Below are positions 8,998 to 16,636 of a stretch of 64,000 bases of DNA, piece after piece. Origin of the DNA: Lactobacillales bacterium (GTDB lineage Bacteria; Bacillota; Bacilli; Lactobacillales; Streptococcaceae); contig JAISJW010000014.1 in the NCBI GenBank assembly GCA_031261175.1, positions 1 through 64,000 of the forward strand, written 5' to 3'. Numbering within the stretch: position 1 is the first letter of the stretch; the number at the start of each line of letters is the position of its first letter. The translations under genes and the position numbers were made by a program. The notes below the pieces were generated by a model that was given only the letters and a program-made list of their open reading frames with translations, had not been told where the DNA came from and did no database searches.

Positions 8998-9351
8998 ATG
9001 GCAAAATTTAGAGATCGCAGACTTGCCCAAGAAATTCAACACGAATTGAGCGATATCCTGCGCAACCGCGTGAAAGATCCGCGCGTTCAGCTGATCAACG
9101 TGACCGACGTCCGCGTGACGCAGGGGCTTGAAAAAGCGACGATTTATTATAGCGTTTTGAGCGAACTTGCTAGCGACAATAAGGCAGCAGCTGAAGGCGT
9201 GAAAAAAGCGACACCGATCGTGCGCAAAGAGCTTTCACAGCGTTTGAAAATTTATAAAGTTCCCGAAATTATTTTTGAGGTTGACGAGTCGGTTCGCTAT
9301 GGCTCGCACATCGATAAATTGCTGGCGGAACTGAATTCGAAAAAGGACTAA
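8998..9351 (+). CDS. rbfA: Ribosome-binding factor A
   Basis: Cold-shock 30S maturation factor that binds 16S rRNA helix 1. 117 aa with the single KH-like domain: family start RDRRLAQEIQHELSDIL, then VKDPRV near residue 31, and the C-terminal VRYGSHIDKLL. GGAGG precedes the ATG at 8998 by seven bases; an upstream in-frame start at 8986 lies before that site. Last gene of the infB operon, six bases from mtnN. Confidence 0.95.
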   Translation: MAKFRDRRLAQEIQHELSDILRNRVKDPRVQLINVTDVRVTQGLEKATIYYSVLSELASDNKAAAEGVKKATPIVRKELSQRLKIYKVPEIIFEVDESVRYGSHIDKLLAELNSKKD

Positions 9352-9357
9352 GATATT

Positions 9358-10041
9358 ATGAAAATTGGTATTTTGACACCGATGGAAGAAGAAATTCGTT
9401 TGCTTCACGAAACGATTGACCATGCTATCGAGCATAACGAAAAAGGCTTCGAGGCCTTTGAAGGTAAATATGCGGGACACGATTTAGTCGTTGTCCGTTG
9501 CGGAATCGGTAAAGTTGCAGCCGCAATCGGTGCGACAATTTTGATTGATCGTTTCGGCGTTGAAGCAATTATCAACAACGGTTCAGCCGGCTCGTTGTCG
9601 AGCAAGTTACACATTGGCGATGTTGTTTTGTCTGATAAATTCGCCTATAACGATGCCGATGCGACTCAGTTCGGTTATCCTTACGGTCAAATCCCAGCGC
9701 AGGACAGTTTGTATTTCGAAGCAGATTCTAAGTTACTCGAAGTAGTTAAATCCGTTAATCCTAATGCTCATACCGGACTGATTGTTTCGGGCGACTCGTT
9801 CATCGGAACGAACGTGCAAAAAGAATTTATTACCGGTCATTTTCCTGATGCTTTATGTACGGAAATGGAAGGCGCTGCAGTCGCTCAGGTCGCTAAACAG
9901 TTTGGTATTCCATTTGTAGCCGTTCGTGGAATAAGTGACGAAGCTGATGACAGCGCGAGTGTCAATTTTGACGAATACGTCGTCGAAGCCGGGCGGGTTT
10001 CAGCTGCCACAACTTTAAAATTAATCGAAAAGCTGGCTTAG
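9358..10041 (+). CDS. mtnN: 5'-methylthioadenosine/S-adenosylhomocysteine nucleosidase
   Basis: Hydrolyses MTA and SAH to adenine and the thiosugar, recycling by-products of AdoMet chemistry and releasing the AI-2 precursor S-ribosylhomocysteine. 227 aa. Family start MKIGILTPMEEEIRLL, with the catalytic-base Glu in PMEEE. CGIGKVAAAIGATILID lies near 50-66, the GDSF motif near residue 143, and the substrate-binding EMEGAAVAQVA near 163-173. RGISDEADD near 185-193 carries the catalytic Asp. It sits six bases after rbfA and before a terminator, so it is probably cotranscribed with the infB operon. Confidence 0.95.
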   Translation: MKIGILTPMEEEIRLLHETIDHAIEHNEKGFEAFEGKYAGHDLVVVRCGIGKVAAAIGATILIDRFGVEAIINNGSAGSLSSKLHIGDVVLSDKFAYNDADATQFGYPYGQIPAQDSLYFEADSKLLEVVKSVNPNAHTGLIVSGDSFIGTNVQKEFITGHFPDALCTEMEGAAVAQVAKQFGIPFVAVRGISDEADDSASVNFDEYVVEAGRVSAATTLKLIEKLA

Positions 10042-10058
10042 CGCCTGCTTTTTTTTGT
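10031..10058 (+). terminator. Terminator after mtnN
   Basis: AGCTGGC pairs with GCCTGCT (one T-T mismatch) across the stop codon, followed by eight T. Confidence 0.8.
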
Positions 10059-10064
10059 TTTGAT

Positions 10065-10137
10065 TTTTTGCGAGTATAAACTTGAACATTTCGATCTTTT
10101 TTTTTGCCCCGATTTCGCAAGTTTATACTCGCAAAAA
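10065..10137. repeat. Intergenic palindrome P3
   Basis: Perfect 20-bp arms 10065-10084 and 10118-10137 (core GCGAGTATAAACTTG) around a 33-base loop holding CATTTCGATC and a T9 run. It lies between the mtnN terminator and the next gene, as the other palindromes do, but its loop is longer. A TATAAT at 10221-10226 upstream of the LytTR gene has no clear -35. Nothing else is seen in 10138-10279. Confidence 0.8.
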
Positions 10138-10279
10138 TCATTTCTAGACTTTACTTGCTTAAATTTTTTAAGGATTTTTAAAGAAAACCGCCCAAAGAAC
10201 CGCTACTTGCCCGGCGGGAGTATAATTGAAGTGAAGGGAAGGACACTTGTGGCGCAAACATAGAAAGGAAGCGGTGCCA

Positions 10280-11023
10280 ATGGAAATATTTATTGTCGAT
10301 GATTTTGATGATAAGTTGTATATGGAGATGATTGAAGCGGGAGTTGCGGATTTTATTCGGGATCACCGCATCGCGAGCAAGGTGACGATCGCGACGTCCG
10401 CGGAGATGAAATTGCTCCTGAATATCCGTAACGAATTCTATTTGGAACCGAATTTTTACCTTTTTAACACCAAAAGTTTTGCGAGTTCAAAGGGGATGAT
10501 TGAATTTTATCGAACTTTGCGCGAAACCCATCCGCTTAATGTATCCTGTGTTTTAGGGACTGATTCTAATTTGGTTCCGGAATTTGTAAAAAATAATGCA
10601 AAAATTTGTGACTTTATCAATGTTGAAGAACGGAGTTATTCTTGTGTTGAAAAGCGAGTAACTGATTCGCTGAAATGGTTTTTTACGAAGATTTTCACCA
10701 TTATTCCTCAAATCGAAATTTTTGAAACGAAAAATATAACTTACTATCTGAATCACAACGAAATTGTCTACATCGAAACGGTTCCGAGATCTAGTTTTTC
10801 TAGGATTTACACCAAGAGCAGAACGTGCAAAGTTCCTCGCCGGCTGAATGCGTTTGCGTTGAGTCAACTTGCCGGCTTCGTCAAAATCCACGCGAGTTTT
10901 ATCGTGAACGTCCGAAAGATAAGGATTGTTGATAAATCCAAATCGCTGGTGACGATGATTGATGGTTCGACGATTCCGGCTTCGCGAAAAGGCCTGAAGG
11001 TCCTGAGCCAGTTGAAAATTTAG
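10280..11023 (+). CDS. LytTR-family regulator with degenerate receiver domain
   Basis: 247-aa AgrA/ComE-like DNA-binding regulator. A CheY-like receiver (about 1-125, start MEIFIVDD) precedes a LytTR domain (about 145-247), with VYIETVPRSSFSRIYT and the DNA-contact region FVKIHASFIVNVRKI. The receiver keeps the first acidic pair (DD at 7-8). At the place where AgrA has LDI with the phosphoacceptor Asp, this protein reads FYLFNTKS, so the Asp appears to be missing, and the later Lys is also not obvious. No histidine kinase or peptide gene is next to it. The ATG at 10280 follows AGGAAG. Likely an orphan, phosphorylation-independent regulator; its targets are unknown. Confidence 0.85.
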   Translation: MEIFIVDDFDDKLYMEMIEAGVADFIRDHRIASKVTIATSAEMKLLLNIRNEFYLEPNFYLFNTKSFASSKGMIEFYRTLRETHPLNVSCVLGTDSNLVPEFVKNNAKICDFINVEERSYSCVEKRVTDSLKWFFTKIFTIIPQIEIFETKNITYYLNHNEIVYIETVPRSSFSRIYTKSRTCKVPRRLNAFALSQLAGFVKIHASFIVNVRKIRIVDKSKSLVTMIDGSTIPASRKGLKVLSQLKI

Positions 11024-11044
11024 CAAGAATAACAAACGTTGTAA

Positions 11045-11082
11045 GGTCGGACGATTTATTTAAGTCGCCCGGCCGCTTTTTT
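11045..11082 (+). terminator. Terminator after LytTR gene
   Basis: GGTCGGACGA (11045-11054) pairs with TCGCCCGGCC (11065-11074) with one mismatch, followed by T6 at 11077-11082. Confidence 0.75.
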
Positions 11083-11153
11083 CTTAATATCGGGGAAACG
11101 GGTCGCAATTTAAGGTATAATTTAGAAATATATCTTTTTGAGGAGGATTGAAA

Positions 11154-12575
11154 ATGGCAGAAGTCCACGAACATGGGGAATTAAAACGCGCACTGAACAA
11201 CCGCCAACTACAAATGATCGCGCTCGGCGGCACCATCGGAACAGGATTGTTCCTTGGCGTTGGGACGGCAATTAAAACCGCGGGGCCATCAGTGTTGCTA
11301 GCGTATTTCCTAGCCGGCATGGTAATGTATCTCGGCATGCGAATCTTGGGCGAAATGCTCGTTTCAAACTTGCACTTCCGCAGTTTCCGGGATCTCGCGA
11401 CTCACTATTTAGGCCCGTGGGGCGGGTTCGTCGTCGGTTGGATGTACTGGGTCTGTTGGATTGCCTTGGGGATGCAGGAAACGGTCGCCATCGGCATCTA
11501 CTTGCACGACTATATCGGCGCAATCCCGACGTGGATTCCGGGAATTTTACTAGTGTTAGTCATTTTCTTACTGAACTGTTTCTCAGTGAAATATTTCGGG
11601 GAACTCGAATTCTGGTTTTCGTTACTTAAAATAATCACCATCATCGCGTTAATCATCGGCGGTTTCTGGCTGATCTTGAGCGGTGCCCACAACACTTTCA
11701 CGTTCAGCCAAAACGGCCACGAACACACCGAGATCGTCAAAGCGAGCATCACTAATTTGTGGGCGCTCGGCGGCTTCATGCCAAAAGGCTTCAGCGGCTT
11801 CTTGCTCGGCTTCCAAATGACCTTCCTAGCGTATGTCGGAATCGAACTGATCGGCACAACCGCCGGCGAAGTCGCAAATCCGGAAGTCAACTTGCCAAAA
11901 GCCATCAAGGCAATTCCTGTCCGCATCAGCTTGTTCTACGTCGGCGCAGTCTTCGTAATCCTGTGCGCACTGCCGTGGAATACCATCGCAGAACTCGAAG
12001 GCAGCCCGTTCGTCAACATCTTCAAAGCCATCGGAGTCCCGGCAATTGGGGTCGTCATGACGGTCGTGTTAGTAACCGCCGTCTTGTCGTCAACTAACTC
12101 GGGCCTGTATTCGACGTCGCGGATGTTGTTCGGTCTTGCGGTCGACGGTCAAGCGCCAGCGGCCTTTGGCGAAACAAACAAACGCCAAGTTCCGTTCCAA
12201 GCCTTGTTGTTTAGTTTCGCGTTAATCGCAATCCCGGTCGTCTTAATCTCGTTCTTAGAGGACCCAGCGAGCGCGTATGTGATCTTCGCGTCACTCGGCA
12301 CGGCGTGCATGCTTGTCGTCTGGGTAATCTTGCTCGTAACATATTTCGTTTACCGCAAAAAACATCCAGAACTTCATGAAGCATCTACGTTCAAAGCTCC
12401 GTTCGGTCGAGTCGCAGCTGGCGTTTCAATCGCCGGGTTCGTCGTTGTCATCCTGATGATGCTCTTTGACCCGATGCCTCGCCTAGGATTCATCATGGCC
12501 GCCATCGCAATGGCCGTAATTTATTTCTTATACGAATTCAAAATCAAAAAAGTCGAACATATCGAAGAAATGTAG
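11154..12575 (+). CDS. Amino-acid permease, APC superfamily (AAT family)
   Basis: 473-aa inner-membrane amino-acid:proton symporter with about twelve membrane helices. The N-terminal ELKRALNNRQLQMIALGGTIGTGLFLG is the AAT-family signature, with the GTIGTGLF unwound-helix motif. AGEVANPEVNLPKAI lies near 240-255, and helix 8 is followed by SSTNSGLYSTSRML. AGGAGG lies seven bases before the ATG at 11154. A TATAAT at 11116-11121 is the likely -10. The gene has its own terminator and stands alone. Family members carry aromatic, branched or small amino acids; the substrate cannot be read from the sequence. Confidence 0.93.
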   Translation: MAEVHEHGELKRALNNRQLQMIALGGTIGTGLFLGVGTAIKTAGPSVLLAYFLAGMVMYLGMRILGEMLVSNLHFRSFRDLATHYLGPWGGFVVGWMYWVCWIALGMQETVAIGIYLHDYIGAIPTWIPGILLVLVIFLLNCFSVKYFGELEFWFSLLKIITIIALIIGGFWLILSGAHNTFTFSQNGHEHTEIVKASITNLWALGGFMPKGFSGFLLGFQMTFLAYVGIELIGTTAGEVANPEVNLPKAIKAIPVRISLFYVGAVFVILCALPWNTIAELEGSPFVNIFKAIGVPAIGVVMTVVLVTAVLSSTNSGLYSTSRMLFGLAVDGQAPAAFGETNKRQVPFQALLFSFALIAIPVVLISFLEDPASAYVIFASLGTACMLVVWVILLVTYFVYRKKHPELHEASTFKAPFGRVAAGVSIAGFVVVILMMLFDPMPRLGFIMAAIAMAVIYFLYEFKIKKVEHIEEM

Positions 12576-12583
12576 GCAAGTGA

Positions 12584-12607
12584 CCCCGCTTTTTGCGGGG
12601 TTATTTT
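12584..12607 (+). terminator. Terminator after amino-acid permease
   Basis: CCCCGC (12584-12589) pairs with GCGGGG (12595-12600), loop TTTTT, followed by TTATTTT. Confidence 0.9.
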
Positions 12608-12611
12608 CGTC

Positions 12612-12682
12612 TACTGTTTTTTAACGCGTTTTTTAGGAGTTTCGAGAGCCGAAACCCCTAAAAAACGCGTTAAAAAACAGTA
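12612..12682. repeat. Intergenic palindrome P4 (TTCGA-tip family)
   Basis: 33-base arms 12612-12644 and 12650-12682 with one mismatch and a five-base loop; tip TTTCGAGAGCCGAAAC. It lies just after the permease terminator and before the coiA promoter. The stem contains TTTTTTAACGCG and its complement. Confidence 0.9.
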
Positions 12683-12730
12683 AGGAAAAAATAAACGCAT
12701 TATTTTGGCGAAAAATGTAACAAAACTCTT

Positions 12731-12760
12731 TTTTTTACGTATATATATAGTATAGGGGTA
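12731..12760 (+). promoter_or_regulatory. coiA promoter region with com-box-like TACGTATA
   Basis: A T run is followed by TACGTATA (12736-12743), one base from the streptococcal ComX/SigX box TACGAATA, and then by TATATAGTATAG, which could also serve as a normal -10. Suggestive only; the alternative is a plain AT-rich SigA promoter. Confidence 0.45.
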
Positions 12761-12781
12761 AAAAATAAGGAGGAAATACCT

Positions 12782-13939
12782 ATGCTAGTATCTAAAAATC
12801 AACACAACGAAATTATCAACGTTCTAAAACATTCGGCGAAAGAGCTAATTAACCTGAAAAAGGATGAGTATACCTGTATCGAATGTGGATCTAAGGTGAT
12901 TTTGAAACACTGCCACTCGAAATTATCGCATTTCGCCCACGTTAAGAAGTCCGATTGTGACTTTATTCACGAGAACGAGGGGATAGAACACCTGAGCATC
13001 AAAAAGGCGTTCTACAATATCTTGACTCAGCAAGGGCACAAGGTCGAAGTCGAAAAAAGCATCGTAGAAGGGAAACTTAGAGCGGATCTGCTCGTCGATG
13101 ATACAATTGCCCTCGAAATTCAGTGCAGCAATTTGAGTATTGAGCGTTTGGCTGAAAGAACGCGACTTTACAAAGAAAACGGGATTCAGGTTTACTGGAT
13201 GTGCGGCAAAAACCTTTGGATTGACGGTTTGGAGAAAACGAGTTATCTCAAAAAGGCGCTGAATTATTTTTCGAAAGGGGATAAGAGACTGCACCGTTTC
13301 GAGGTCAATCTAGCGAAGCACGAAATTGTCATTCGTGTGCGGATAACCGAATATGCCGACGGAAGAATCAGCTCATACAAGATGAGAATGCCGTTTGATG
13401 CGGACTGGCTAGGGATGATGCAGGATGAGTCGTTTCGGATTCCGGCGCATCCGCCGATTGATTTAGATAACTCGATGGAAATCTCCGAAAACGTATATAA
13501 AAATAACAAACTAAAAGTTCGCAGCGAAGAAACCAATCGGATTATTGAGCGGTTCTACGAACACGGATGGTATCTTTGGGATCTGCCGGAATATTTCTAT
13601 TATCCGGGAACGGTCGCGCCATTCTCGAAAGATAACGATTTCTATTTTAAATTGCTCGTCATCGAAGCGGTAGACCGGTGGCAATTCCCGCTCGATTTGA
13701 ACGATTATTCGGAATTTATGGAATTCGTTGCGCAGTATGTGACGAAATACAAAATCGACTTTTTGACACTCCCAAACATGAATATCGACGAAGTTATTTG
13801 GTTTTATGTGAGCGTCGAATTGATCCATTTAACGCGCTGTAAAATTCTCGACGGTAACGTTTCGACCAATTATTTTAAAGAGAATTTAATTACACCTGAA
13901 AAATCAACAGTCGAATTCCGCGAGTATATTCCAATGTAA
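12782..13939 (+). CDS. coiA: Competence protein CoiA-like
   Basis: 385-aa cytosolic protein of the CoiA family, needed for recombination of incoming DNA in transformable Bacillota. The N-terminal zinc-ribbon-like part has YTCIECGSKVILK near 31-43, HFAHVKKSDCDF and the EHLSIK motif. The nuclease-like core (about 80-150) includes RADLLVDDTIALEIQCSNLS, a restriction-endonuclease-type D...ExQ set, followed by ERTRLYKENGIQVYWM. The C-terminal half is not conserved. AGGAGG lies seven bases before the ATG. It is a single gene. Its presence suggests that natural transformation machinery exists or existed here, which matters for the repeated GGCAAGT motif. Confidence 0.88.
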   Translation: MLVSKNQHNEIINVLKHSAKELINLKKDEYTCIECGSKVILKHCHSKLSHFAHVKKSDCDFIHENEGIEHLSIKKAFYNILTQQGHKVEVEKSIVEGKLRADLLVDDTIALEIQCSNLSIERLAERTRLYKENGIQVYWMCGKNLWIDGLEKTSYLKKALNYFSKGDKRLHRFEVNLAKHEIVIRVRITEYADGRISSYKMRMPFDADWLGMMQDESFRIPAHPPIDLDNSMEISENVYKNNKLKVRSEETNRIIERFYEHGWYLWDLPEYFYYPGTVAPFSKDNDFYFKLLVIEAVDRWQFPLDLNDYSEFMEFVAQYVTKYKIDFLTLPNMNIDEVIWFYVSVELIHLTRCKILDGNVSTNYFKENLITPEKSTVEFREYIPM

Positions 13940-13967
13940 AATTTAACCGCAAAATCGCCAAGAACCC

Positions 13968-13996
13968 TTGCATTTAGGGCTTTTATCTGATAGAAT
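13968..13996 (+). promoter_or_regulatory. parE operon promoter
   Basis: TTGCAT (13968-13973), 17-base spacer, TAGAAT (13991-13996). Confidence 0.75.
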
Positions 13997-14031
13997 AGGG
14001 AAGCTATATTAAAACATGAAAGGTAAAAAAT

Positions 14032-16059
14032 ATGCCTAAAAAAGAAAACTATGGCGATGATTCCATAAAAATTTTAGAGGGACTCGAAGCGGTTCGCAAA
14101 CGTCCCGGAATGTATATCGGCTCGACCGATTATCGCGGTCTGCACCACTTGGTTTATGAAGTGGTCGACAATGCGGTCGATGAGGTCTTAAACGGTCACG
14201 GGAACGAAATCAACGTGACGATCCATAAAGATAACAGCATCAGCGTCGAGGATTTCGGCCGCGGGATGCCGACTGGGATGCACGCAAGCGGCGTTCCGTC
14301 CGTCGAAGTCATCTTTACCGTCCTGCACGCAGGGGGCAAGTTTGGCGACGGCGGCTACAAAACGTCCGGCGGGCTGCACGGGGTAGGGGCTTCGGTCGTA
14401 AACGCCCTAAGTTCAAAACTAGTTGTTGAAGTCGTAAGAAGCGGCGAATTATATCGCGGCTCGTTTAAAAACGGCGGACACGTCGATGAAAAATTCGCGA
14501 AAGTCGGCGGTACGCGCCGCAAGACAGGGACGACGGTTCATTACTGGCCTGATCCAACTATTTTCTCGACGACTAAATACAACTACGATACTTTAGCTGA
14601 GCGCCTGAGAGAATCGGCGTTCCTGCTTAAAAATGTCAAAATCACTTTGACTGATCTAAGAGGTGAAGAGCCGAGAACGGAAATTTTCCAATTCCAAGAC
14701 GGGATCAGCGAGTTCGTAGCTTACCTAAACGAGGGTAAAGCGGACATTTCGCCAGTCATTTATTTCGACGGTGAAAATAACAAAATCGAAGTCGAAGTGG
14801 CCTTTCAATACAACGATGGGTACAGCGAAAACATCTTGAGTTTCGTCAACAACGTCCGCACAAAAGGTGGTGGGACGCACGAAACCGGCTTCAAGGCGAG
14901 CCTAACCAAGGGCTTCAATGAATACGCCCGCAAAGCTGCGTTAATCAAAGAAAAAGATAAAAACCTTGAAGGTAGCGATTTCCGCGAAGGTTTATCGGCC
15001 GTAATTTCGGTCCGAATTCCAGAAGAACTGCTTCAATTCGAAGGTCAAACCAAAGATAAACTCGGAACTGCTGAAGCGAATTCAGCTGTTGCCAACGTCG
15101 TCGCTGACAAACTAGGTTTCTACCTAGCTGAAAACAGCTCGCTATCGCAAAACTTGATCCGCAAGGCGCTCAAAGCCCGCGAAGCTCGCGAGGCGGCGCG
15201 CAAGGCCAAAGAAGACAGCCGTAACGGCGAAAAACGCAAGAAAAAAGAAACGAACCTTTCCGGGAAACTTACGCCAGCCCAACGCAAAAATCCAGCTCGC
15301 AACGAACTGTATCTAGTCGAAGGGGATTCAGCCGGCGGTTCAGCTAAACAGGGCCGCGACCGCGTGTTCCAGGCTATTCTGCCGCTTCGTGGTAAAGTCC
15401 TGAACACCGAAAAAGCGACTATTCAAAGCATCTTGGGTAACCAAGAAATAAATACGATGATTTACACGATCGGTGCCGGCGTCGGAAACGACTTCACCAT
15501 CGAGGACTGCAACTACGACAAAGTCATCATCATGACCGATGCCGATACGGACGGGGCGCACATTCAGGTGCTGCTTCTGACGTTCTTCTATCGCTACATG
15601 CGTCCGCTCGTCGAGGCCGGCAAAGTCTACATCGCGATGCCGCCGCTGTACAAAATCAGCAAGGGCGTGGGCAAGTCACAAACCATCAAGTACGCCTGGA
15701 CTGAGGGCGATCTTCAAAAAGCCATCGACGAAGTCGGCAAAGGCTACGTCCTGCAACGTTACAAAGGACTCGGGGAAATGAATGCCGACCAACTGTGGGA
15801 CACGACAATGGATCCTGAGCGTCGCACGCTCGTTAAAGTCCGCATCGATGACCCGGCAATTGCCGAACGTCGCGTGGTGACCTTGATGGGTGCTGACGTT
15901 GATCCGCGCCGCAAGTGGATCGATTCGCACGTTAAATTCTCGCTTGAGGACGACAACGAAAATCTGCTGGATTCGATTAGCGGGAAAGCTGACGACATCG
16001 ATATCACGGCCGAGGTCGACGAGGGCATCTACAACACGGCCCTGATCACCTTTGACTAA
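14032..16059 (+). CDS. parE: DNA topoisomerase IV subunit B
   Basis: ATPase subunit of the enzyme that decatenates daughter chromosomes; pairs with ParC. 675 aa. The GHKL ATPase domain has the Bergerat motifs EVVDNAVDE (near 43), DFGRGMP and GGLHGVGASVVNALS. The transducer domain follows. The TOPRIM domain begins NELYLVEGDSAGGSAKQGRDR near residue 420, with DADTDGAHI. A Lys/Arg/Glu-rich stretch (about 380-420, with KAREAREAARKAKE) joins the domains. It is ParE rather than GyrB because parC follows, but pabA and pabBC lie between them. The stop overlaps the pabA TTG start by eight bases. Confidence 0.96.
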   Translation: MPKKENYGDDSIKILEGLEAVRKRPGMYIGSTDYRGLHHLVYEVVDNAVDEVLNGHGNEINVTIHKDNSISVEDFGRGMPTGMHASGVPSVEVIFTVLHAGGKFGDGGYKTSGGLHGVGASVVNALSSKLVVEVVRSGELYRGSFKNGGHVDEKFAKVGGTRRKTGTTVHYWPDPTIFSTTKYNYDTLAERLRESAFLLKNVKITLTDLRGEEPRTEIFQFQDGISEFVAYLNEGKADISPVIYFDGENNKIEVEVAFQYNDGYSENILSFVNNVRTKGGGTHETGFKASLTKGFNEYARKAALIKEKDKNLEGSDFREGLSAVISVRIPEELLQFEGQTKDKLGTAEANSAVANVVADKLGFYLAENSSLSQNLIRKALKAREAREAARKAKEDSRNGEKRKKKETNLSGKLTPAQRKNPARNELYLVEGDSAGGSAKQGRDRVFQAILPLRGKVLNTEKATIQSILGNQEINTMIYTIGAGVGNDFTIEDCNYDKVIIMTDADTDGAHIQVLLLTFFYRYMRPLVEAGKVYIAMPPLYKISKGVGKSQTIKYAWTEGDLQKAIDEVGKGYVLQRYKGLGEMNADQLWDTTMDPERRTLVKVRIDDPAIAERRVVTLMGADVDPRRKWIDSHVKFSLEDDNENLLDSISGKADDIDITAEVDEGIYNTALITFD

Positions 16060-16636
16060 GCTGCTACTCGTCGACAACTTCGACTCGTTCACGTACCTTT
16101 TGAAAAGCTACTTCGAAGAGCTCGGGGCAAGTGTCGACGTCATATCGGCAAGTGTTGACGAATTTATTGAAACAATTAATTACGATGCTTTAATCATCAG
16201 CCCGGGTCCGAAACGGCCCGAGGACGCTTATCTTTCGCGAAAAATTTTGCGGGAAAATGCAGGAAAAATTCCGATTTTAGGAGTCTGTTTAGGCCACCAA
16301 ATTATTGGTTTAGAATACGGCTCGAACGTTGTCAAAGGCGAAAAGCCGATGCACGGAGTTGTTAGTTCTGTAACGCACAATGGACGAAATTTATTTAAAA
16401 ACATTCCGGCTAAAACCGAATTTGCACGTTACCATTCGCTCGTAGTTTCGACTTGCCCGGAGGGGTTTGTTGTTGATGCAACGAGTGATGACGGGGTAAT
16501 TCAGGCGATGTCGAACGAGGAGCTAGCGCTTTACAGTGTGCAGTTTCATCCCGAAAGCGTTGCAAGTATTGATGGTAAAAAGTTACTAAAAAACTTCTTG
16601 GAGATTGCGAATGATTTTTCAAAAATTTCTCGATAA
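16052..16636 (+). CDS. pabA: Aminodeoxychorismate/anthranilate synthase glutamine amidotransferase
   Basis: 194-aa class I glutamine amidotransferase that supplies ammonia to PabB. The start LLLVDNFDSFTYLL is the TrpG/PabA signature. The catalytic Cys lies in ILGVCLGHQIIG near residue 79, and the His-Glu pair in SVQFHPESVAS near 169. The start is a TTG that overlaps parE by eight bases. It overlaps pabBC at its 3' end. With no trp genes nearby and a PabB-PabC fusion following, the folate role is preferred over tryptophan. It is more AT-rich than parE and parC. Confidence 0.92.
   Translation: MTKLLLVDNFDSFTYLLKSYFEELGASVDVISASVDEFIETINYDALIISPGPKRPEDAYLSRKILRENAGKIPILGVCLGHQIIGLEYGSNVVKGEKPMHGVVSSVTHNGRNLFKNIPAKTEFARYHSLVVSTCPEGFVVDATSDDGVIQAMSNEELALYSVQFHPESVASIDGKKLLKNFLEIANDFSKISR

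Noticed and set aside
12612..12682. P4 and the other palindromes as CRISPR or insertion-sequence ends
   Set aside because: No spacer array, no transposase between pairs and no target duplications were seen.
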